From assembly GCA_905221615.1 (NCBI GenBank), contig CAJNDT010005346.1:124001-188000 (forward strand): a DNA stretch of 64,000 nt, in the 5' to 3' direction. Both the position numbers and the translations under genes were made by a program. The stretch is from Symbiodinium sp. CCMP2592. Lineage: Eukaryota; Sar; Dinophyceae; Suessiales; Symbiodiniaceae. The notes beneath the pieces are model-generated. The model ran no database searches. It had not been told where the DNA came from and saw nothing but the letters and a program-made list of their open reading frames with translations. Positions 54,927 to 64,000 of the stretch are shown piece after piece (positions within the stretch are counted from its first letter, which is position 1; each line of letters opens with the position of its first letter).

Positions 54927-55175
54927 CTAGGACCAAACCAACATCTCTGCAACTAGTTCGAACCTTCGCCCGAAGGTCCTGAAGATCATCAGCCGAACAA
55001 TGCAACCCTCACGCAGAAATTGCTTCCCGTAAACTCCCAAAATCGCAAAACTCTCGCAGTCAAAGCCCGCCTGAAGCCCGGAAAAAAGATTGCCCACCCT
55101 GCGATGTAGAGCTCCCGCATGTGGCTGCGACCCTATGCAAAATGTCTGGTCAACAAGGTCCCGGCAGGCGTTCAT
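54927..55175 (-). CDS. Conserved 82-codon ORF, copy A of the segmental duplication
   Basis: The ORF reads MNACRDLVDQTFCIGSQPHA, includes LFSGLQAGFDCESFAIL, and ends RRFELVAEMLVWS. The second duplication copy (61179-61427) keeps an ORF of identical length and end. Between them one extra and one missing C about nine bases apart compensate, so only three residues differ there (GVY against EFT). That pattern hints at selection on this frame. No family recognised. It may be one exon of a larger gene. Confidence 0.38.
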   Translation of the reverse strand: MNACRDLVDQTFCIGSQPHAGALHRRVGNLFSGLQAGFDCESFAILGVYGKQFLREGCIVRLMIFRTFGRRFELVAEMLVWS

Positions 55176-55408
55176 CGATGCAGCCTCTCCGACAAATATT
55201 CAGCGTGCGTTTTGGCGTTCAAGACAAAGTGGGTCTGCATGATGCAAGGGTCGATGGCGCGGGGTGTAGGACTGTAGGACTTCAGAATTACTGTAGATGG
55301 CCTTGAATTCACTACAAAACCGATTGCTTGCCGCTTAGTGATGGGAGCCCCGGGAACCTCTGAACAAGGTGCCACCTTCGGGGTTTAGGGCTTAGGGTTT
55401 CAAGACGC

Positions 55409-55771
55409 GTGCCCAGAACGATGGAACGACCACCAGAAGCACGTCGGGACGATGACCATGTGGCTTGTGACAAGCACATGCTACTGACCCATTCCAACAA
55501 GTTCAGTCGTGAGAAGTGGTACAGCTGTTACTTAATCGACCGAAGACAGGGAGCTGCAGCCAGCATCGAGACCAAGAGGACTGAAGCAGTGTGGAGGACC
55601 GTCGAGCTGTTAAAAAAGTCAAAGTACGAAGACGAAGCAAGATTCAATAGTGTCAGTGGCAGTCAAAGTGGTTCTAATCACAAGCAAAGCGCTGCCACTA
55701 CTTCGACTGCTACGACCACTACGACTACGACTTCTTATACAGAAAGGTATGCTGTGGTGGCTATACGCTAA
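55409..55771 (+). CDS. ORF in duplication copy A, possible small gene
   Basis: A 120-codon plus-strand ORF with a protein-like core, CDKHMLLTHSNKFSREKWYS and then RTEAVWRTVELLKKSKYEDE, and a low-complexity Thr/Ser tail from an ACGACTAC-type repeat. The equivalent in copy B keeps the core, with one extra in-frame codon, but ends early. Many base differences between copies change the amino acid, so purifying selection is not obvious. Unknown function. Confidence 0.3.
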   Translation: MPRTMERPPEARRDDDHVACDKHMLLTHSNKFSREKWYSCYLIDRRQGAAASIETKRTEAVWRTVELLKKSKYEDEARFNSVSGSQSGSNHKQSAATTSTATTTTTTTSYTERYAVVAIR

Positions 55772-56428
55772 TGCACGGTGCACATATACATGTAGAATGT
55801 AACTAGATCCTGCACAGCGAAACACACAACACAGGTATTGAGAAATTAGATTAATGCTTAGGTGGGTTTACTGTAGTAGAACTGCCAAGGCACCATGTAT
55901 CAGGGGATCGCAAGCCCTGAGGCCAAAATGACTTAGGATCGAGGAGCAAAGGTCTAAGGGCTTAAGGTCTGGAGCTGAGGGTCTAGGACTTATAGTTGGA
56001 GGTCTAGGATGTAGGGTTGAAGGTTTCGGGTTTGCAATTCAGCATGGGCTTGGGGTGTAAGGTTGAGAACATGCAGCATTGGTTCTTGGGCTCAAGGTTT
56101 AGCCGTCCAACTCACTGAACCCTAAACCCTAAACCCTAAACTACGGCATGGGTGTTTGGAGTTTTCGCTTCTTCCAAACTGGAAAATCGAATTGCCGTTC
56201 GACCCAATTCCTTCCCCTGATTCTTCTTTAAGTGCCACCCCCCCCCCCAAACAAGTGAAAGAGCATGCCGAGCTATCACCCATAGCCCTAACATCGGAAT
56301 CCTGAGCAGCCTGGCCCGGGAGCACAAACCCTGACCCCCCAAGAGCCTAAATCCGACAACAGCCCAAACCCTGAACCCTAAACCCCTGATCCCCTAAACC
56401 CTAAACCCCCATATCCCGAGAACCCCTA

Positions 56429-56525
56429 CTTGGAGGTCCATGGGTAGTTATAAGCCCCTTATATGAGTTATAAGTATAGTTACCCTACTTAGCACCCTAC
56501 TAATAACAACCCATGAACCTCCAAG
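56429..56525. mobile_element. Foldback MITE, CTTGGAGG family, copy 6, with empty site
   Basis: Ends CTTGGAGGTCCATGGGTAGT and AACCCATGAACCTCCAAG, flanked by TA. The second copy of the surrounding duplication lacks it: there GAGAACCCCTA simply continues into AAC at 63110. That comparison defines the element ends and a TA target duplication, typical of mariner-type (Stowaway-like) MITEs. Confidence 0.75.
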
Positions 56526-57430
56526 TAGGCCCAACAACGTGAAACGTAATACACCAACTATCGACCTTCGTGGGCCAGCTGAGTGCCACCGCGGAAAGTT
56601 CCGAAGCTGCCACTACCTGGGTCGCTTTGAGCTTTGGGCGTGGTTTGATTGTTCTACGCCCGGCTTACGGTGGTGAGTTTGGGGTGGGGCTCAAAGTTCA
56701 GCGTGTTTGATCAGGGATTGGGGCTTGGCTTGGGGCTTGGAGCTTAGGGTTTGGGGCTTAGGGCTGTTGGTCAAGGGTCCTATGGGATTGGCGGAAGGGC
56801 TTTGGGCTTTTCTGTGGTTGGGACTACGTGAAGCTTGGAACGACGAGGGTTTGCAGATGTCCTTGGTATTTGGAATTCTGGCGCTTCGCAGATGCATCGG
56901 CAAGATAAAGAAACCCAAGAAGGCCCTTAATGAAAAACCTCATAAGGCCACCAAACTTCCTGCTAAGCACTCGCAAAACCCTGATGCAGGGGCCTGAATA
57001 GGTAGAGTAGAGTTTTGGGGTAGATTATCGTCTACGCAACATCAAGAAACCTAAGGGGGTAACTTGGTATTTACTGGGGCCCCTGGTTCATAGCAAACCC
57101 TTAATAATCGCCCTTCATCGTAACCTTTAAACAACCCTTAAGAGAAACCCGAGTCTAATCCTTGAAGCCCCTAGAGCCCCTTTCATTAAGGGATGATTGT
57201 CCCGTATTTCACAGTAAGAGCCCAAATAAGAACTGCCGTATGTCCCGTAATTAATTACGGTGTTTTGAAGTCTCCGGGCTAAGCCTCAGGCTCCTACCAC
57301 GTTTCGAGTCGCCACCTCCGGCTGCGTCCAGATTCTGAGGCGGCCCCAGCGGCCAAGCGCCAAAAACCTGCACCGCTCTTGACCGTAAACCCTCGACCCG
57401 AGCCATCAAATTTTCGAACCCCAAACCCAA

Positions 57431-58440
57431 CCCTAAAATCTTGACTGTATCCTAACAGCCCCCTACCCTTCGAAAAGACCTGCTGCAGCCATGAGCCGGA
57501 CAGGCTGAAGCTCGGAAGGTCTAAAGGTTCTGGGCTTCCGACATTCCCTAAGGCCATGAGACCCATAACAGCAGGCGCTTGACCTTACTATGAGCTTGTT
57601 GGATGAGTCTGTGTCTGTGCCCTGTTGCACTTCGGCTTCACACAGGTTCATATCCTAAAAATCTTAAAACCTAAATGGCATCTGCGTCTGGATAAGGGTT
57701 TGTCGGATTCAAGGTGATCGCCTTGTGGCCTTGGCCTTGGAGCTCCAGTTTCATAATCATTGAAAATCCAACCAGATCACAACGCCAATGACCACATCAC
57801 AAATGAAGACAGATCCGCGTAGAGGTTAAAACCCAGCCAAAAAACAGACGAAACCCCCATACCAAAAAATGCGAGCTGTAAAAGCCTGTAGCAAACCCTA
57901 CAAAACCCGACCGAAAATACGAAGCAAAACATATCAAATCCTGTCATAACAAAAGTCAAAGGCCGGTGCTTCTCGGGATCCAGCGGAAGCTGTGGCCGGC
58001 GCTAATCACGGTCACGGAGCCGGCGACCTCTTCTGATCTCAACGCATTTCTGGGGTGTCCTTTGGGGGTTTCGTTCGGCCGTAGGGCTTAGGGTTTGGGG
58101 TTTAACGTTTGGGGTGTGGGGTTTAAAGTTTGGGGTTTAAGGTTTGGGGTTGGAGTTTAAGGTTTCGTTTGGACCGCATGGGTTTTCTTTTAAGTGCAGT
58201 GGGACTTTTTCTCGCATACCCGGCCCGGCTTGGGCTTGCACTGACAAGTTGTAGCGGTGGCCGTAGGGTTTAGGGTTTGGGGTTTAGGGTTACGGAGCCT
58301 ACTGCAAGCGAGCAAACCCGGGGCCTTGCACACCTTCGCCCTAAACCCTATATAAGCCCTAAACCCTAAGTGCTAGGCCCCAAACCTGAATTAAGAACGA
58401 AGCCTTGAGCCCTAAACCCTGAGCCCTACGTGTATCAGTG
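57431..58440. other. No gene seen between duplication copies
   Basis: Telomere-like degenerate sequence and short ORFs only. Confidence 0.4.
58080..58295. repeat. Degenerate TTTGGGG/TTTAGGG tract
   Basis: Units GGTTTGGGGTTTAA and GGGTTTAGGG, with about 100 bp of unrelated sequence in the middle. Confidence 0.5.
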
Positions 58441-58445
58441 AGATT

Positions 58446-58655
58446 TTGCCGGAAATGCGCGTGCAGACAACACCGACGACGACGATCCCCACAGATGCTC
58501 TGTTGCATCTCCACCAAGTGCCCAATGGCCAAGATCCTTTGCCATCCACGTTGATGGTGGATCTGCGAACCAGCTGCAAACATTTCATGCTGTGTGACTT
58601 GACTATGACGATTCATCAGCGGGTCCAAGAATATGCATGCGTAGGGTGGACTTGA
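58446..58655 (+). CDS. Possible small exon, unknown protein
   Basis: Frame MPEMRVQTTPTTTIPTDALL, then HLHQVPNGQDPLPSTLMVDL, to a stop at 58655. Non-repetitive and protein-like, but there is an opposite-strand ORF of 116 codons over it. No family recognised. Confidence 0.22.
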   Translation: MPEMRVQTTPTTTIPTDALLHLHQVPNGQDPLPSTLMVDLRTSCKHFMLCDLTMTIHQRVQEYACVGWT

Positions 58656-58723
58656 TTCTACTGAGGTTATCAGTGGTTTCAACATGCAACGACTGATTGA
58701 AACACTCAAAATGTTTTAAGCCG

Positions 58724-58841
58724 AAGTGGTGCAAGAGCCTGATTGATTGTTGAAAGTGGGCACAGAGACTGCTACAACATCGTTAGCTAGCGGTGCAAAG
58801 CTTAGCTCTTCGATTTACGGAAGGCCGGCTCGGCGGCCGGC
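58724..58841 (+). repeat. Dispersed ~118 bp duplicate, copy 1
   Basis: GTGCAAGAGCCTGATTGATT to GGCCGGCTCGGCGGCCGGC; a second copy is at 60044-60166 in the same orientation. Confidence 0.65.
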
Positions 58842-58958
58842 ATCAAGGCGAGGTGGTCGTCCACGAGCTCGGCTTGGAGCTCGGAGAGCTCACCGAAGCA
58901 ATCGTTAGGTAACGGGTGCTCCAACCTTGGAAATCTGACCAGGCGACCACAACATAGT

Positions 58959-59100
58959 CTAGCACGCGTGATCTCCCCTCAGGCAGTGTCCCTCCTGCCC
59001 CATCTGCTTAGCCTCATGTCCACCCTTGTGCTCGGGCATGGGAGACCACAAGTGCACGTTTGCCCCAGCCAACAAAAGGAAATCGTGGTGCAGACTGAAA
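58959..59100 (+). other. Possible Cys-rich coding segment before GA-rich tract
   Basis: After a CCCCTCAG acceptor-like site one plus-strand frame reads QCPSCPICLASCPPLCSGMG then DHKCTFAPANKRKSW. The closely spaced Cys residues resemble a zinc-binding knuckle. It runs straight into a GAGA microsatellite. Short, so only suggestive. Confidence 0.2.
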
Positions 59101-59168
59101 AGAAGGGCCAAAGAGAGAAACACAGAGAGAGAGAGAGTGAGAGAAAGCGAGGGAGGAAAGGAGGGAGG

Positions 59169-59199
<31 letters not shown>

Positions 59200-59374
59200 A
59201 GAGAAAGAGACAAAGAAAAAAAAAGAGAAAGAGAGAAAGAGAGAAAGAAGGAAAGAGAGAAAGGGAGAAAGAAAAAAACAAAGAAAGACATAAAGAAAGG
59301 GAGAAAGAAAGCAGGCAGGCAAGCAAGCAAGGAAGACAGGAAGAAAGACAGACCTTGTTAACAACAGACAGAGC

Positions 59375-59405
<31 letters not shown>
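59095..59405 (+). repeat. (GA)n-rich purine tract
   Basis: About 300 bp of GAGA, GAAA and GGGA with CAGGCAAG near 59312-59330. Plus ORFs rich in Arg-Glu-Lys and minus ORFs rich in Phe-Leu-Ser are artefacts. Confidence 0.85.
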
Positions 59406-59699
59406 CGGTAGAAAACGCCACCATGATTTCATCCTGCTCTTCGCAACCACGTGCGTGGCCGTGGTCTCTCCGTCAAGCGGACTTTGCGGCGTGGGCTCTG
59501 CGACCTTTCTCGCAAGATCACGCCGCCTACACGCCATTCCCTCCGCGCCACCGGCACCAAGACACCGGTTTATGTTGCTAGAGCTTACAAGTGAATCCGC
59601 AAGCTAAATAAGACAACAGCCCCAGCTTACTGTTTCATTCATCTCTGCCTGAGGGCACAGGCTGTTCCACGTTGCAACAGGGATTTGCTTGGACCAGTG

Positions 59700-60000
59700 A
59701 TTTGCACGCGCACGGTAGATGTGGAACTACTGCGGTTATTCGCGGGTCCGTCTAATTAGGATCTTGCATTCGCGCGGCGTATGTGGAACTACCTGAGATC
59801 ATCAGCGGGTCATAGCGGGTCTAAGATTTGCATGCGCGAGGTGGATGTGCAACCGCTGAGGTTTATAGCCGCAACCAAGACTTGCGCTCACAAGTTGGAT
59901 GTGAAATCACGGAGGTTACCCGCAGGTGCAAGATTTGCATGTGCACGGTGTACGTCGTGCACGTGGATCCAGCTAGGATATCGCAGGTCCAAGATGCTGT
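59700..60000 (+). repeat. Degenerate ~60 bp tandem repeat
   Basis: Five units share TTTGCATGCGCGAGG/ATTTGCATGTGCACGG, GATGTGGAACTAC, GAGGTTA and GCGGGTC in the same order. Units are 25-35 percent diverged by eye. Confidence 0.5.
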
Positions 60001-60043
60001 TGTGTGTGATTGAAATGTTCATTCGCTAAACTGTGTTTTTGAC

Positions 60044-60166
60044 CAAAGCGGTGCAAAAAGCCTGATTGATTGTTGAAAAGGGAACACAGACTGCTACAAC
60101 ATCGCTCGCTAGCGGTGCAAAGCTTAGTTTTTTTGATGTACGGAAGGCCAACTCGGCGGCCGGCCG
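60044..60166 (+). repeat. Dispersed ~118 bp duplicate, copy 2
   Basis: GTGCAAAAAGCCTGATTGAT to AACTCGGCGGCCGGC, followed by a CTC/CTTC-rich pyrimidine tract (60180-60245). Confidence 0.65.
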
Positions 60167-60374
60167 CCGAGCCAAGACCCGTCGCTGCCTCCTCCTCTTC
60201 TTCCTCGTCCTCCGCCTCCTCCTCCTGCTCCAGGTCCTCCGCCTCCTACTCTGATGCCCAAATCTATGGATAAAAAGATCTACTTGACTTACCTTACAAA
60301 CCCAAGACACCCAATACATACACATTCACTAAACACAAGGTACAAGTATATGTACATATGAGTATATAGTGTGT

Positions 60375-60440
60375 ATATATATATATATATATATATATTT
60401 GTATATTTTCTATTTATATGTGCGTGTGTGTGTGTGTGTG
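60375..60440. repeat. (TA)n then (GT)n microsatellite
   Basis: TATATATATATATATATAT, then GTGCGTGTGTGTGTGTG. Confidence 0.85.
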
Positions 60441-61178
60441 CGTCGGTATGTACCTGTCCACATGTACATACAAATATGCATGTGTGTACCCTGCACACGT
60501 ACACTCTACTACCCTTGAGCCCTAAAACCGAAAAACCCTAACACTCAAGAAACAAATAAACAAGCGAGGGCTCAGACGATAAACCCAACACTACGACATT
60601 GTACACACTAAACACCTCTGCATCCTCTCACACTGTATTCACCAAACAACTTCAGGGCCCAAACCCCCCCGTAGCATCATAGCATCCCTACAGTACCGCA
60701 AACATCCATACCCTAAGCTATTGCGCCGTATGACTACCTGTCAAAAACCATGCAGACGCCTATAAAACCCTAAGGGGAACCGAGCCTTTTAGGCTCAGGG
60801 TTGCGAGTTTGGTTCCGGATTCCTGGCTGTGGGCATGACTGGAGCTGAAAAGTTAGAAAAGACTTCACGCTCGAGGCTGCAATGCCTGCGGCCCGGCTAT
60901 GTGGCTCTCATGTCATGCTGGCTCAGGATTTATAAAAGGGGCTGAACACGAAGACCACGACCCCATAGCTTACATGTCCATGGGTCTCGGAGAGCCAGCA
61001 CCACAAACCCCGGAAGCACTCAACCGGGGAACCTCAAGCTAAGCTCCCAGCCGGCGAGGGTGTATACCAATTAATACAGTTTGGGGTTTAGGGGCTTCGG
61101 GGTTTAGGGTTCAGGGTTTGGACTTCTAGGCGTACAGTCCAGGTGTAAGGCTTACCACGCCGACAACGTTTCGAAGTC

Positions 61179-61427
61179 CTAGGACCAAACCAACATCTCT
61201 GCAACTAGTTCGAACCTTCGCCCGAAGGTCCTGAAGATCATCAGCCGAAAAATGCAACCCTCAAGCAGAAATTGCTTCCCCGTAAACTCCAAAATCGCAA
61301 AACTCTCGCAGTCAAAGCCTGCCTGAAGCCCGGAAAACAGATTGCCCACCCTGCGATGTAGACCTCCCGCATGTGGCTGCGACCCTATGCAAAATGTCTG
61401 GTCAACAAGGTCCCGGCAAGTGTTCAT
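61179..61427 (-). CDS. Conserved 82-codon ORF, copy B of the segmental duplication
   Basis: Partner of the ORF at 54927-55175, same length, about nine residue differences (for example N-terminal MNTCRDLVDQ and central EFTGKQFLLEG). Frame integrity through a compensated double indel is the main support. Function unknown. Confidence 0.38.
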   Translation of the reverse strand: MNTCRDLVDQTFCIGSQPHAGGLHRRVGNLFSGLQAGFDCESFAILEFTGKQFLLEGCIFRLMIFRTFGRRFELVAEMLVWS

Positions 61428-61661
61428 CGGGGCAGCCTCTCCGTCAAATATTCAGCGTGCGTTTTTGCGTGCAAGACAAAGTGGGTCTGCATGATGCGGC
61501 TACGGCCAAGGGTCGATGGCATGAGGTGTAGGATTTCAGAATTACTGAAGATGGCCTTGAATTCACTGCAAAACAGATTTCTTGCCGCTTAGTGATGTGA
61601 GCCTGGGAAGTTCTGAGCAAGATGACACCTTCAGGGTTTAGAGCTTAGGATTTCAAGACGC

Positions 61662-61871
61662 ATGCGGAACGACCGAAACAAGTACGTCCGGACGGTCACC
61701 ATGTATGTGGCGTGTGACAAGCATATACTGCTGACCCATTCCAGCAAGTTCAGTCGTGAGAAGTGGTACAGCTGTTATATAATAATCGACCGAAGACAGG
61801 GAACTGCAGCCAGTATCGCAACCAAGGGGACTGAAGCAGTGTGGAGGACCTCAAGCTGTGAAATAAGCTAA
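61662..61871 (+). pseudogene. Shortened counterpart of the ORF at 55409
   Basis: The same core (CDKHILLTHSSKFSREKWYS) is readable, but the frame closes at TAA after WRTSSCEIS, losing the KYEDE region and the Thr-rich tail found in copy A. An extra ATA codon is inserted in frame. If copy A is a gene, this copy is truncated. Confidence 0.3.
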
Positions 61872-64000
61872 AGTACGAAGATGAAGCAAAAGTCAATAGT
61901 GTCCGTGGCAGTCAAAGTGGCTCTAATCACAAGCAAAGCGCTACCACTACCCGGACTGCCACGACCACTGCATCGAGGACTTCTCGTACAGAAAGGTACG
62001 CTGTGGTGGCCATACGCTAATGCACGGTGTGCAAATACATGTAGACTGTAACTATATCCTGCACAGCGAAACACACGATACAGGGATTTAGAAATCAGAA
62101 TAATCGTGGGGTGGGTTGAGAGTAGTAGAACTGGAAAGGGACCATGTATCAGGGGATAGCAAGCCCTGAATGCTAACACCCCATAGCCCTTGTAGAAGCC
62201 GTCTCGGAGCCCCTGCATCAAATCCTGATTTCGACAACAGACAGCGGAAAGAAGATGGTCCTCGGCTTCGTGACCTGGCGGCGAAGTTGGCTGATGTTCG
62301 GGCACGAAGGCCTGGAGGCCAAAATGACTTAGGATCGAGGAACAAAGGTTTAGAGCTTAAGATCAAAAGTTGAAGGTCTAGGATGTATGCTTGAAGGAAA
62401 CATGTGGTTTAGCATGGGCTTGGACCGGAGTGTAGGATTGAGCGCATACAGCGTTTCTTAGGCTCAAGGTTTAGCCCTCCAACTCCCTAAACCCTAAACC
62501 GTGCACTAAGGCATGGGTGTTTGGAGTTTTCGCTCCTTCCAAACCCTTCGGCACCAAGTTAAGGGTCCACAGTCCATGGGACCATGCATGTACTACAAAA
62601 GAGCCCACTTTAGGCCTAAAGACCTGAGTATACAATGCACTATATGGCTACACGGGAATCTTAAGAAACTCCAAACTCCGAGTAAATATCCCTTCTACAA
62701 CCCTAAAGACCCCTACGTAGACTGAAAAAACCTAAAGACCAGCCCCAAACTCCCAACACGAAGCTCTCAACCGTAAGCCCTGCTTTTAACATCCCTGAAC
62801 TGTCGGATCTCCTACTCGAAAACATTGCAAAACTCAAGGCCCCACCCCGGAAGAAGACCGAAAAATCGTCTAGAAAATCGCACTGCCGTTCGACCCGATT
62901 CCTTCCCTGATTCTTCTTTAAGTGCCACCCCCCAGAAAAGAGCATCCCGAGCTATTCACCCATAGCCCTAAACTCTGAATCCTGAGCAGCCTGAGGCCTC
63001 AAGCAGAAACCCTGACCCGTTAATAGCCTAAACCCTACACCACAGAACCCCAAACGGCCCAAACCCAACAACAGCCCAAACCCTGAATCCCACATATCCC
63101 GAGAACCCCTAAACAAAAACATGAAACGCTGTGGGCCAGCTGAGTGCCGCCGCGTCAAGTTCCGAAGCTGCCACGACCTGGGTCACTTTGAGCTTTGGGA
63201 GTGGCTCCATTTTTCTAAGACCGGTTTCCGAGGGTGGTTCAGAGTTCACCATGTTTGATCAGGGATGGGGGCTGGGGGCGTGGAACTTAGAGTTTGGGGC
63301 TTAGGGCTGTTGGCTAAGGGACTGATTTGGTTCAGTATTTAGAAGGGTTTCAATGGTTTTAGGCTTTTCGGTGGTTGCGTGAAGCTTGAAAAACGACGAA
63401 GGTTTGCAGATGTCCTTGGTGTTTGGATTTCTGGCTTAAAGCTTCGCGGATCATCGGCAAGATAAAGAAACCCAAGAGGTCCCTTAATGAAAAGCCTCAT
63501 AAGGCCACCAAACATCCCTTTAAGCAATCGCAAAACCCTTGATACGGGGCCTGAATAGGTAGAGTAGAGTTTTGGTGTAAATTATCGTCTACGCAAAATC
63601 AAGAAACCTAGGGGTAAACTTGGTAATTATTCAGGCCCTTGGATGATAAGAAAACCTGAATACTAGTAGCCCTTCATGGTAACCTTTAAACAACCCTTAA
63701 GAGAAACCCGAGTCTAGTCCTTGAAGCCTCTATATTCTCTTAAACTCCAAGCCCCCCTTCATTAAGGGATATCCCCTAATTTACCGTAGGAGCCCAAACA
63801 CGAACTGCGGTATGTCCTCTCATGACGGGGTTTTGACATCTCCGGGTTCAGCCTCAGGCTCCTACCAGGTCTCATGTCGCCACCTCCGGCTGCGTCCAGA
63901 TGCTGAAGTGGTCCAAGCGTCCACGCGCCAAAGACCTGCACACCGCTCTTGACCTTAAACCTTCAACCCGAGCCATCAAATCTTGAAACCCCAAACCCAA

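Larger units (their letters stand above)
54558..57430 (+). repeat. Segmental duplication, copy A
   Basis: Matches 60811-64000 in the same orientation over almost its full length (for example GGTTCCGGATTCC, GACAACGTTTCGAAGTCCTA, GGCCAGCTGAGTGCC). Offset grows from 6253 to 6570 bp through indels. Copy A carries a MITE at 56429; copy B carries two insertions of about 150 and 330 bp. Confidence 0.85.
60811..64000 (+). repeat. Segmental duplication, copy B, cut by window end
   Basis: Direct repeat of copy A. Specific to B: 62168-62310 and 62545-62875. The match continues to the last base of the window, so the true end is outside. Confidence 0.85.

Noticed and set aside
58968..59424. Arg/Glu/Lys-rich and Phe/Leu/Ser-rich ORFs of 110-147 codons
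   Set aside because: Translations of a GA-rich purine tract on each strand.
59427..59594. Basic frame ending SRKITPPTRHSLRATGTKTP and VYVARAYK, looking like a ribosomal or histone tail
   Set aside because: A stop lies directly upstream, no acceptor fits, and an ATG with a good Kozak context nearby opens a different frame. Not enough to call.

Overview
The window looks like eukaryotic nuclear DNA from a repeat-laden protist or algal genome. Most of the 64 kb is non-coding. Degenerate heptamers of the TTTAGGG/CCCTAAA type (the plant, green-algal and dinoflagellate telomere motif) are scattered over the whole length. The few credible genes are split by introns, and the best gene model needs one GC-AG intron. 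I saw no operon, Shine-Dalgarno context or bacterial gene density. A dinoflagellate (Symbiodiniaceae-like) fits best, because dispersed TTTAGGG-like sequence, GC donors and the TPR protein family are all familiar there. A prasinophyte-type green alga is a real alternative. This is inference; I could run no search.

Layout. 1-17 kb: almost gene-free, with degenerate telomere-like heptamers, microsatellites and several families of short foldback (MITE-like) elements. 17.0-20.6 kb: an 8-10 bp GCGCCGATT array, a higher-order satellite built of ~70 bp monomers (repeat length ~281 or ~345 bp), and a 9 bp array. 20.9-21.8 kb: interstitial telomere-like blocks. 22.7-23.6 kb: a small spliced gene candidate on the minus strand. 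25.3-26.9 kb: a 137 bp tandem repeat, then a ~61 bp tandem repeat. 27.1-35.7 kb: a complex field of ATCAGCCAGT minisatellite, into which an 11-copy ~260 bp satellite is set, plus three copies of a tRNA-derived Pol III-like element and TAATAAGGC repeats. 35.7-38.2 kb: five 12 bp TACTACTACTG arrays alternating with conserved 220-300 bp spacers. 38.7-53.0 kb: the gene-bearing part, with a two-exon 167-residue protein, two further exon clusters, and a large TPR plus beta-helix protein gene of at least four exons. 53.05-53.67 kb: a 44 bp higher-order telomere-like array. 54.6-57.4 and 60.8-64.0 kb: two copies of a segmental duplication, one carrying a MITE that the other lacks.

Best-supported biology. 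(1) A minus-strand gene at 45.9-52.1 kb, possibly beginning at 52.45 kb, encodes a protein of about 940 residues: an N-terminal domain typical of algal TPR proteins, a small KOW-like region, TPRs, and a C-terminal right-handed beta-helix. Its exon phases agree at every junction. (2) A minus-strand two-exon gene at 38.7-39.3 kb. (3) A TA-target MITE family with a natural empty site. (4) A short ORF kept open in both copies of the segmental duplication by two compensating single-base indels.
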